Below are positions 26,620 through 33,523 of a stretch of 64,000 bases of DNA, piece by piece; positions within the stretch are counted from its first letter, which is position 1; each line of letters opens with the position of its first letter. Made by a program: the position numbers and the translations under genes. The notes beneath the pieces were generated by a model. That model was not told the DNA's origin, did not search any database, and saw nothing but the letters and a program-made list of their open reading frames with translations. The DNA is from Terrimonas sp. (GTDB lineage: Bacteria > Bacteroidota > Bacteroidia > Chitinophagales > Chitinophagaceae): positions 124,001-188,000 of the forward strand of contig NZ_QCZJ01000005.1 in the NCBI RefSeq assembly GCF_003075435.1, read 5' to 3'.

Positions 26620-28341
26620 ATGACAAAATCTCTAAAACATCTAGCTTTAACAGCTATTGCAGCAGGGTCTTTGGCGGGATTTTCCTGCAAGAAAGACGTG
26701 GACCCCGGCGACACAACGCCCCCGGTTATTACAGGTGAATCAGTTTGGAAAACAGACCAGGAAGCCCTGGCAACGGCAAATGCCGCCTTTCCGCCATGGC
26801 AGAGACTGAGCTCTTCTTTCTCCTTCTTGTTGGAGTCTACCAGTGAGCATACCATCAGCTTTGAAGGCGCTGATGATGCAGATGGACCATTGGTAAGCCA
26901 ATTAAAAACGGATGTTAATAACTGGTATCCTACCAAGATATTTAACTATATCTATGTAAGTATAGGTGAGGCGAACAGAACGATCGGCAAAGCTGACTCC
27001 AGCCGCGCCGGCGACAATCTTACACAGGCAAGTATAGACCTGGCAAGAGCAAGGGCAAAATTTATCCGTGCTCACGGTTACGCGTACCTTACAAATCTTT
27101 GGGGTGAAGTGCCGCTTATTCTCACGCCTAATCCTACACAGGCAGAGCAAACTACGCGTAAATCCATAGATGAAGTATATACGCAGATCGTAAAAGATCT
27201 TACTGAAGCCGAAGCCGCTTTACCAGGATACGATGTGGTGCGTTCTAATCCAAGTAAAGGAGCTGCTAACGCGCTTTTGGCAAGAGCTTATCTGCAATGG
27301 GCAAGCAAGCCGCTTTCTCAGTCAGAAGTTGCTGCTATTGCAGGCGGCAAAACTGATCCCAGCGCTGCTACATGGGACGCTACCAGGCTGCAGAAAGCTG
27401 TTGAATATGCTGATAAGGTGATCAGCAGCGGCAACTACAAATTGCAGGATGATTTTGAAACCAACTTCGGAGTGCCTGCTGAAGATAAAGCAGCAGAACA
27501 TATCTTCACTATTCATCATGATGGAGATGGATTGGGAGATGCGCAGGGTAATCACCAAACGCACTGTCCCTTCACCTTCCGTTTCGATCTTTACCAGGAT
27601 AATCATATCGGGCCCGCTGATGTTACTTTGCTGAACCGTTTTGCAGACAATGATAAGCGCAAGCATTTTTCGCTTTTCACCAAGTTGTATAACCAGGACG
27701 AACCTGTTGCTTCTCCTGTAAGTAAAGCTTCAGACTATAAAGAATACGATTACGTGTTCCCTGTTACATCACCACGAATCGGGAAATTTGTACATCGCAA
27801 TTCAAAATACAATGATGTGGCTCCAGGCTCAGAAGCCGGACAGCCTAATAATATCAATCGTATTGAGATCCGTTATGCAGAGGTATTGTTGACCAAAGCA
27901 GAAGCATTATTTCAATTGGGCAAAACAACTGAAGCTGCACAGGTGATTAACCAGTTAAGAAGAAGAGCCGGTGTGGAAGAGTATACCACGCTTACACATG
28001 AGCAACTGGAACATGAATGGTACCTGGAATTATTCTTTGAACAAAGACATTGGTCTAACCTGGTTCGCTGGAGAAAACTGGTTAGCACAATTCTTACTGA
28101 TGTACCCACTTTTGAATATTACAAACCGGACTATAGTTCAGTAGAATCCCAGGTTGCCAAATTCGGCGCTGAAAGCGATGGTACCGGAAGCAAGGTTAAA
28201 ACCAACTATCCGTTTTTTGCGAAGATCTATAAGCATCTGCATGCAAAAACCGATAATATTTCCGGGAAGTTCTACCGGTTCCCTATTCCAAAAGGTTTAT
28301 CAGGCAATGACCTGGGCATTACACAAAACCCCGGATACTAA
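26620..28341 (+). CDS. SusD/RagB-family lipoprotein
   Basis: 573 residues with lipobox LAGFSC (Cys 23). Family marks: helical segments with ARAKFIRAHGYAYLTNLWGEVPLIL, LTEAEAALPGY, GAANALLARAYLQWA, the RIEIRYAEVLLTKAEALFQLGK block and EQRHWSNLVRW, ending YRFPIPKG...ITQNPGY. It is the surface lid for the SusC at 23472. Nothing in the sequence shows a glycan ligand. Confidence 0.93.
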   Translation: MTKSLKHLALTAIAAGSLAGFSCKKDVDPGDTTPPVITGESVWKTDQEALATANAAFPPWQRLSSSFSFLLESTSEHTISFEGADDADGPLVSQLKTDVNNWYPTKIFNYIYVSIGEANRTIGKADSSRAGDNLTQASIDLARARAKFIRAHGYAYLTNLWGEVPLILTPNPTQAEQTTRKSIDEVYTQIVKDLTEAEAALPGYDVVRSNPSKGAANALLARAYLQWASKPLSQSEVAAIAGGKTDPSAATWDATRLQKAVEYADKVISSGNYKLQDDFETNFGVPAEDKAAEHIFTIHHDGDGLGDAQGNHQTHCPFTFRFDLYQDNHIGPADVTLLNRFADNDKRKHFSLFTKLYNQDEPVASPVSKASDYKEYDYVFPVTSPRIGKFVHRNSKYNDVAPGSEAGQPNNINRIEIRYAEVLLTKAEALFQLGKTTEAAQVINQLRRRAGVEEYTTLTHEQLEHEWYLELFFEQRHWSNLVRWRKLVSTILTDVPTFEYYKPDYSSVESQVAKFGAESDGTGSKVKTNYPFFAKIYKHLHAKTDNISGKFYRFPIPKGLSGNDLGITQNPGY

Positions 28342-28370
28342 ACTTTGTTTTCATTAATAGCCGGATAGCA

Positions 28371-28412
28371 GAAATATCACCTGTTAAGCAATGCTGAAGC
28401 AGGTGATATTTC
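28371..28412 (+). terminator. Intercistronic hairpin, possible partial terminator
   Basis: Arms gaaatatcacctg (28371-28383) and caggtgatatttc (28400-28412) form a perfect 13-bp stem with a 16-nt loop, 29 nt after the SusD stop and 43 nt before the next gene. The T-run after it is short (catattta), so it may attenuate or stabilise mRNA instead of ending it. Confidence 0.5.
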
Positions 28413-28455
28413 ATATTTACCGATTAACAGGGTTCATTCCTTAAATGAAATTAAC

Positions 28456-28932
28456 ATGAAAGACAAACAGTTTTTGAACAGTATGATAGTGTTATGGTAT
28501 ATACCTGTCGTTTTATTTTCATCATGCAGCAAGGAATCTGAAAAGGAGAAACCTGCGGCGCCAACTATTGAAGTCATTCATCTCGGAGCTCACGTGTCAT
28601 CAGGTGAAGATGTTTTTTACCTGGGACAGGAAGGGCATTTCGAAGTGAATATTGAAGCCCCTGGGCGCATTCAGTCTATAGAACTTGAAATAGATCAGAA
28701 AAGCGGCTATGCCACTTTTAGTCTCACCAAAAATTACACAGATTATGTTGGTAAAAAAGAAGTGCTGGGTTTCCAGGATTATCCTTTGATACCGGAAGGT
28801 GAGGCAATCGGAGATTATGCCTTTCGCCTGAAAGTAACTGACCAGGCAGGACAGGTAGGTAAGCTGGAAAGAGATATAACCGTTGCCGCCGGAGACAGTA
28901 CAAATACCGGGCATGAACATGAAGGACATTAG
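28456..28932 (+). CDS. Small lipoprotein with His-rich tail, DUF4625-like
   Basis: 158 residues with lipobox LFSSC (Cys 24). The body (about 35-145) is one Ig-like beta domain with QEGHFEVNIEAPGRIQSIELEI and GDYAFRLKVTDQAGQVGKLERDI, resembling the DUF4625 group. The C-terminus is GHEHEGH, a likely metal-binding tail. It sits between the SusD and the thioredoxin-like gene, in a cluster with other Cys/His-rich secreted proteins. Function unknown; a periplasmic or surface metal-binding accessory is a guess based on composition. Confidence 0.7.
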   Translation: MKDKQFLNSMIVLWYIPVVLFSSCSKESEKEKPAAPTIEVIHLGAHVSSGEDVFYLGQEGHFEVNIEAPGRIQSIELEIDQKSGYATFSLTKNYTDYVGKKEVLGFQDYPLIPEGEAIGDYAFRLKVTDQAGQVGKLERDITVAAGDSTNTGHEHEGH

Positions 28933-28953
28933 TGACGAAACAAAAAAATAACA

Positions 28954-29436
28954 ATGAAGAAATTTTCACTATTCGCGTTAATATATCTGGTTGTTGTTAC
29001 TTCCTCAGCACAAACACAATTGCCAGCTGTACAACTAAGCACATTAAAAGGAGAAACCATAAGCTCAACAGCTCTGCTTAATGATAAGGTGCCGGTAGTA
29101 ATTTCATTCTGGTCAACCATCTGCAAACCCTGCATTGAAGAGCTGAACGCTTTTAAAGATCAATGGGCAAAATGGCAAAAAGAAGTGAATTTCCAACTCG
29201 TTGCAGTGTCCACTGATGATGCAAGATCAGTTGCCAGGGTGCGTGGATTTGCTGCTTCACGCGAATGGCCGTTTACCATATTGCTGGATAAAAACCAGGA
29301 TTTTAAAAGAGCATTAAATGTTAACTCCATTCCTCAATTATATATTATAGGGACAGATGGAAAAATTGTTTACTCGCATATTGGATATACACCCGGCAGT
29401 GAAACAAAAGTGCTGGAAGTTTTAAAAGGATTGTAG
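28954..29436 (+). CDS. TlpA/ResA-like periplasmic thioredoxin-fold protein
   Basis: 160 residues with a signal peptide (MKKFSLFALIYLVVVTSSAQ). Thioredoxin fold with redox motif CKPC (57-60) in VVISFWSTICKPCIEEL, a later cis-Pro loop (INSIPQLYIIG, about 127-137) and GKIVYSHIGY. Such proteins reduce disulfides or metal-bound cysteines in the periplasm. It starts 21 nt after the His-tailed lipoprotein and abuts the DUF6029 gene with no gap, so it is cotranscribed. Partners could be the CQCC propeller, the HMA-TonB receptor or Omp28 of this cluster (inference). Confidence 0.9.
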   Translation: MKKFSLFALIYLVVVTSSAQTQLPAVQLSTLKGETISSTALLNDKVPVVISFWSTICKPCIEELNAFKDQWAKWQKEVNFQLVAVSTDDARSVARVRGFAASREWPFTILLDKNQDFKRALNVNSIPQLYIIGTDGKIVYSHIGYTPGSETKVLEVLKGL

Positions 29437-31014
29437 ATGAAACAAAACATCATCCATATATGCTTAATTCTTTTTATTATTTTGATAAGTATTCAATCTA
29501 TATATGCACAGGGCAACCTGTCAGGCAGTTTTGAAACCAACTCCATTTATTATGTAAAAGATAGCAAACCGGGTATTGTTGCGCCTGATGACAAGTTTGG
29601 CTCTGATAATTATTTTAAGCTGGATTACAGACACAGGAAATTCAGCGCGGGTGTTCAGTATGAAGCATACCTGCCGGTATTGCAGGGACTGCCTTCAACC
29701 TTGCGCAACAGCGGATTGGTATTTAAATATGCTTCTTTCCGGGATAGTAATTTTTCCGTTACTGCCGGCGACTTTTATGAGCAGTTTGGGAACGGGCTAA
29801 TTTTCAGGGCGTATGAAGAAAGGGCTATTGGACTTAATACCGCTGTGGAAGGTGTACGGCTTGCATATTCATTCCGCAATCTTATTCATGTTAAAGGTAT
29901 TGCAGGACGTTCACGCGAGTTTATGGACAAAGCTACATCAAATATCAAGGCTGCAGGTGTGTCTGTAGATATCGCATCTTTATTAAAACTTGAAAACTCA
30001 ACAGCAGATGCCGCTGTTAATATGATAAACCGATATGTAAGTTATGCCGGGCAGGAGCCAATCAATCCTAATGTACAGGCATATTCCTTTAATATAAACT
30101 GGAATGTGCATGCATTCAGCCTGCAGGGTGAGTATGCATATAAGTCGAAGGATAACAGTGTATATACTAATAACCGTAACAAAGATGGCAGCGCTTTGCT
30201 GCTGGAAATTGGATATAATACCCCTGGCTTTGGAAGTTTGTTAACATTGCGCAGGCTGGAATACATGCAATTTGGTACAACACGTGGCATAACCGGGATC
30301 GGGCTTGATCTGAATTATTTACCCGCATTAACAAAACAACACAGCTATTCACTCGCTGTGTTAAATCCACATAACACAATGGGCAACGGAGAAACTGGCG
30401 GGCAACTGGATATACAGTATAACCTTCCGCAAGGAAGTGTGACAGGGGGTAAATATGGAATGCAGTTATCACTAAATGCGTCAACCTACTACAATCTGCA
30501 GGGCGATGTAATTAACGGCTATGATTTTTTTGCTACAGGTAAAACAAAATATTACCAGGATATTAATCTGGATATAGAGAAGAGATTCAGCACATCCATG
30601 CTTGCTCACCTGTTTTATGCAAACCAGCAATTCAATCCTGTGATTATTGGGAAGGAAAGCAGCTTGTATAAGTCGCATATAGTTGCCGGAGATCTGCGCT
30701 GGCAACCAACAACAAAAAACTCCTTTCGCTTTGAGCTGCAACATCTCTGGAGCGGCGATTACCTGAAAAACTGGGCGGCTGCGCTTATTGAATTCTCTGC
30801 GGCTCCGTCGTTTACATGCTTTATTGGTGATATGTATAATTATGGCGACAGTAATATTCATTATTACCGGTTGGGAAGCAGCTATACTTTTTCGCGTACG
30901 CGGATTGCGCTTAACTATGGCAGAAACAGGGAAGGGCTTATTTGTGCCGGTGGCGTTTGCCTGTATATGCCTGCATATACAGGTCTTAACCTTTCCATAG
31001 CATCATCTTTTTAA
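29437..31014 (+). CDS. DUF6029-family outer-membrane beta-barrel protein
   Basis: 525 residues with a signal peptide (to about residue 24, YAQG). The rest is alternating beta-strand sequence without a plug, with GNLSGSFETNSIYYV at the start, YRHRKFSAGVQYEAYLPVLQG and TAGDFYEQFGNGLIFRAYEERA, matching what I know as DUF6029 proteins of Bacteroidota. It begins directly after the TlpA-like stop and is followed by Omp28 after 12 nt. The role is not established; a porin-like or assembly part of the same machine is the simplest reading. Confidence 0.75.
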   Translation: MKQNIIHICLILFIILISIQSIYAQGNLSGSFETNSIYYVKDSKPGIVAPDDKFGSDNYFKLDYRHRKFSAGVQYEAYLPVLQGLPSTLRNSGLVFKYASFRDSNFSVTAGDFYEQFGNGLIFRAYEERAIGLNTAVEGVRLAYSFRNLIHVKGIAGRSREFMDKATSNIKAAGVSVDIASLLKLENSTADAAVNMINRYVSYAGQEPINPNVQAYSFNINWNVHAFSLQGEYAYKSKDNSVYTNNRNKDGSALLLEIGYNTPGFGSLLTLRRLEYMQFGTTRGITGIGLDLNYLPALTKQHSYSLAVLNPHNTMGNGETGGQLDIQYNLPQGSVTGGKYGMQLSLNASTYYNLQGDVINGYDFFATGKTKYYQDINLDIEKRFSTSMLAHLFYANQQFNPVIIGKESSLYKSHIVAGDLRWQPTTKNSFRFELQHLWSGDYLKNWAAALIEFSAAPSFTCFIGDMYNYGDSNIHYYRLGSSYTFSRTRIALNYGRNREGLICAGGVCLYMPAYTGLNLSIASSF

Positions 31015-31026
31015 TTAGTTATGTAA

Positions 31027-31878
31027 ATGAATCAAATACTTAAAATATTATCGGTTGCTGCTTTTGCACTTATAATAAACGCCTGCACAAAAGGCAGTAG
31101 GGATGGCGATATCAATAATCCTGGCGAAACAGATACTGCAACATTTACAAAGAATATTTTGATAATGGAGTTCGTTTCTTTTGATTGTGTATACTGCCCA
31201 AAAGTTTCAGACATAATAAAAGAAACCGCTGAAATAAAATATCCAGGCAGAATTGACCTGATAAGTGTGCACGGGCGCCTTGATGAAATTGACCCGATGG
31301 AATTCAGTAATTACAAACAGTTTCAGAATTATTTTTACGGCGTTACCGGGTATCCCGGTGTAATAATAGACCAGCGGGATGATCTTGTTTCTGTGGGAGA
31401 ATTTGATGCTGCTTCAGGCGGTTTTCTTGAACGCGCAAATGCAAAGACTAAAATTGGTATTGCGATTGGCACTGCAATAACAGATAACAATACTATTAAG
31501 GTTGATGTACAGGTATTAAATAAAGGAGAAACAAGTTCAGATTACCAGCTTGTGGTGGCAGTGTTAGAAAACGATATACCATATAAGCAGGCTAACCTTG
31601 TGGATGGCGCTAAACAATGGATTGATGATTACAGACATTATCATGTGCTCCGCGATATACTCAGTACAAATTATTTTGGTGACACACTCGGCACAATAAC
31701 TAAGAATGCAATCTATGCTAAAACATTTTCCTACAATGTACCGGCTGGTTATAAAAAGGAAAATCTATCATTTGTTGCGTATGTGGTTGAAGCGAAAGGA
31801 TTTTCGCACAGGGTTTCGGTGAACAGCCGTTCTGTGAGTATTGGTAAGTCTATTGATTTTGCAGGGAACATTAAATAA
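31027..31878 (+). CDS. Omp28-related lipoprotein with thioredoxin-like domain
   Basis: 283 residues with lipobox LIINAC (Cys 20). A thioredoxin-like domain starts at about residue 42 (NILIMEFVSFDCVYCPK, with Cys54 and Cys57 as a CxxC pair) and includes GYPGVIIDQRD; the C-terminal half is an Ig-like beta domain with IKVDVQVLNKGETSSDYQLVVAVLE. This is the organisation of Omp28-type outer-membrane lipoproteins. It is the last gene of the S-box-like cluster. No terminator hairpin follows at once. A surface or periplasmic thiol-redox or adhesin role is possible. Confidence 0.82.
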   Translation: MNQILKILSVAAFALIINACTKGSRDGDINNPGETDTATFTKNILIMEFVSFDCVYCPKVSDIIKETAEIKYPGRIDLISVHGRLDEIDPMEFSNYKQFQNYFYGVTGYPGVIIDQRDDLVSVGEFDAASGGFLERANAKTKIGIAIGTAITDNNTIKVDVQVLNKGETSSDYQLVVAVLENDIPYKQANLVDGAKQWIDDYRHYHVLRDILSTNYFGDTLGTITKNAIYAKTFSYNVPAGYKKENLSFVAYVVEAKGFSHRVSVNSRSVSIGKSIDFAGNIK

Positions 31879-31912
31879 AATGTATTGAAAAGGTAATAAT
31901 ATTTTATTTATT

Positions 31913-31933
31913 AGTCTATTAATTTTGTAGACT
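31913..31933 (+). promoter_or_regulatory. AGTCTAT-N7-GTAGACT operator with -7-like core (site C)
   Basis: Arms AGTCTAT (31913-31919) and GTAGACT (31927-31933) around a 7-nt spacer; only the innermost pair is mismatched. The core contains TAATTTTG (31920-31927), which fits a -7 box, but a convincing -33 box is lacking. It lies 35 nt after Omp28 and 175 nt before a 93-codon orphan gene. Confidence 0.6.
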
Positions 31934-32107
31934 AATAATGATGTTTTAATTTTGGAAAGATTATACGATATGTGTTTGTGAATGTATTGAGTTGGTTTTT
32001 TTGTTGCTTTCCCGGCCCAGCTTAACTGTATCAGTATGCTATTGTTCATAACCCATGTAAAGCATACAATACCAGGATAAAATTCTCAGCTTGTATTGGC
32101 TATAATA

Positions 32108-32389
32108 ATGAACAGGATGTATAGAACTGATTTATATTTTGAAGACGACATATTTGACATTGAGGTTGATGTTATCAAAAGAGAAGAGGGGATAACGATT
32201 TACTGGAGCACAGTATACGGTAAAAAAATAGGACGTCTTTATTGTATAAAAATTGATGACAAGCCATTAATGATGACAAGCAGCACAATTATTAACCTGG
32301 ATTTTGAGAAAGCAGTTTTGAATTGTATTAACCGGATTGAATATATAAATGCTGATAACGGTCCCGGTAAGCTATTACAGCATTGCTGA
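32108..32389 (+). CDS. Hypothetical protein, 93 residues
   Basis: I do not recognise this protein. Starting at the ATG at 32108 it gives 93 residues (MNRMYRTDLYFEDDIFD), acidic at the start, with alternating beta-type sequence (ITIYWSTVYGKKIGRLYCIKI) and a helical C-terminus; no signal peptide or membrane segment. A TTG 12 nt upstream is an alternative start. It is preceded by operator site C and stands alone between the TonB cluster and tRNA-Cys, so it may belong to the same regulon. It could still be a chance frame; the absence of another gene on either strand and the plausible composition favour a real gene. Confidence 0.5.
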   Translation: MNRMYRTDLYFEDDIFDIEVDVIKREEGITIYWSTVYGKKIGRLYCIKIDDKPLMMTSSTIINLDFEKAVLNCINRIEYINADNGPGKLLQHC

Positions 32390-32501
32390 TATTTTTGAGG
32401 ATTACCATTTTTGATAGCATCAGAGATGGTAGTTCATAAGCAGTTAGTTTTGATTGGGCCCTTATTTCTATAAGGGCCATTTTTAAGATCATCCTTATTA
32501 T

Positions 32502-32572
32502 GGTGCTGTGGTCGAGTGGTCAGGCACAGCTCTGCAAAAGCTTTTACACTGGTTCGAATCCAGTCAGCACCT
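32502..32572 (+). tRNA. tRNA-Cys (GCA)
   Basis: Acceptor arms GGTGCTG (32502-32508) and CAGCACC (32565-32571) pair fully, with discriminator T at 32572 as usual for cysteine tRNA. The anticodon loop reads CTGCAAA (anticodon GCA) and the T arm is ACTGG-TTCGAAT-CCAGT. The anticodon stem has one mismatch at its outer pair. CCA is not encoded. Confidence 0.95.
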
Positions 32573-32591
32573 CAAAAAAAATGTATTGTGT

Positions 32592-33074
32592 ATGAACAAA
32601 CAGGAAACGTTTGGAATATATAAGGATGAACGTGTAATCAGAATTACTGCTGCGGCAGTAGTTATACTTACCTTGATAATGCTTATTACCCGCCGGGAGA
32701 TTGCAGCTGTCTTTCTGGCGCTGGATTTTGGGATCCGCGCTTTTACCATGCAACATTCTTTACTATCGCTCATTGCTAAATCGATAGCCGGTATTTTCCG
32801 TTTAAAGCCTAAACCTGTATTTGCAGCGCCTAAAAAGTTCGCGGCATTGCTGGGCTTTATTTTCTCCACTACCATTTTCGCTTTGGTGCATTTTCATCTT
32901 TTTACAGAGGCTTATATTGTGGGAGGTATATTAATATTTTGCGCTTTCCTTGAATCGGCGTTCAATATTTGCATTGGCTGTTATATATATAATCTTGTGA
33001 TTGCCCCGGTCGTTAATCAACGGCATTTAAAAAACAAATCAGCAGCCGGACGCAACCATAATACATTCCAATAA
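32592..33074 (+). CDS. DUF4395-family membrane protein
   Basis: 160 residues with four hydrophobic segments (about 18-38, 45-62, 83-103, 108-135). The pattern YKDERVIRITAAAVVILTL followed by LALDFGIRAFT matches DUF4395 proteins. The start at 32592 lies 20 nt after the tRNA; the frame is open through the tRNA, but starts there are rejected. The family function is unknown. The hairpin at 33151 probably ends its transcript. Confidence 0.7.
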   Translation: MNKQETFGIYKDERVIRITAAAVVILTLIMLITRREIAAVFLALDFGIRAFTMQHSLLSLIAKSIAGIFRLKPKPVFAAPKKFAALLGFIFSTTIFALVHFHLFTEAYIVGGILIFCAFLESAFNICIGCYIYNLVIAPVVNQRHLKNKSAAGRNHNTFQ

Positions 33075-33150
33075 ATTATAAAAGGGCTGCCATAAGCTTA
33101 TCCGTATAAATAGAAATGATATATTTTCATGGCAAGTATCATTGAGGTCA

Positions 33151-33170
33151 CGCTCCGTTTCTACGGAGCG
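33151..33170 (+). terminator. Rho-independent terminator after the DUF4395 gene
   Basis: Stem cgctccgt (33151-33158) with acggagcg (33163-33170), a TTCT loop and a T-rich tail (tttatattt). It lies 77 nt after the stop. The gene-free stretch 33075-33523 also holds operator/promoter site D and a small tgcgcc-tgc-ggcgca hairpin at 33357-33371 in the leader of the next SusC. Confidence 0.8.
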
Positions 33171-33244
33171 TTTATATTTCAAACCGGTACATGCAGTGGA
33201 AATATTAATATACCTGCACAGCTATCTGAAAATAAAATTCACAA

Positions 33245-33278
33245 AGTCTATAAATTTAGTAGACTTTTATTATCTTCG
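33245..33278 (+). promoter_or_regulatory. Promoter with AGTCTAT-N7-GTAGACT operator (site D), upstream of SusCD-sulfatase operon
   Basis: Palindrome at 33245-33265 (arms AGTCTAT and GTAGACT, 7-nt spacer), then a -7 box TATCTTCG at 33271-33278. The operator covers the place where the -33 box should be, so a bound protein would control promoter access. Transcription should begin near 33285, leaving a leader of about 240 nt before the SusC start. Confidence 0.7.
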
Positions 33279-33523
33279 CATTACCGATATATTCATAAAC
33301 CAATAATTATAAATAATTTTATCGTGTATACCCACCTGGCTAAATTCAAAAACTGCTGCGCCTGCGGCGCATAATACATTTCAATTCATATAAATCCTGG
33401 CGCTTTAACAGTATATAATAAAAAAGGGTTGGCAATATTCGCAGTATTACCACCCCTTAAACCTGTTAAAGGTTTCAGTTGTCCGAATCAGCAATTAATT
33501 ACGAACAAACCAATAACTAAATT

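Noticed and set aside
32502-32572. tRNA-Cys as an integration site for a genomic island
   Set aside because: No integrase and no repeated tRNA 3' end were seen on either side; its closeness to sulfur-linked genes may be chance.
32508-32591. Extended start of the DUF4395 protein inside tRNA-Cys
   Set aside because: The added residues are the translated tRNA. The ATG at 32592 gives a normal N-terminus.
33129-33374. 81-codon frame upstream of the sulfatase-operon SusC
   Set aside because: It runs through a terminator hairpin and the site D operator and promoter, and its composition is not protein-like.
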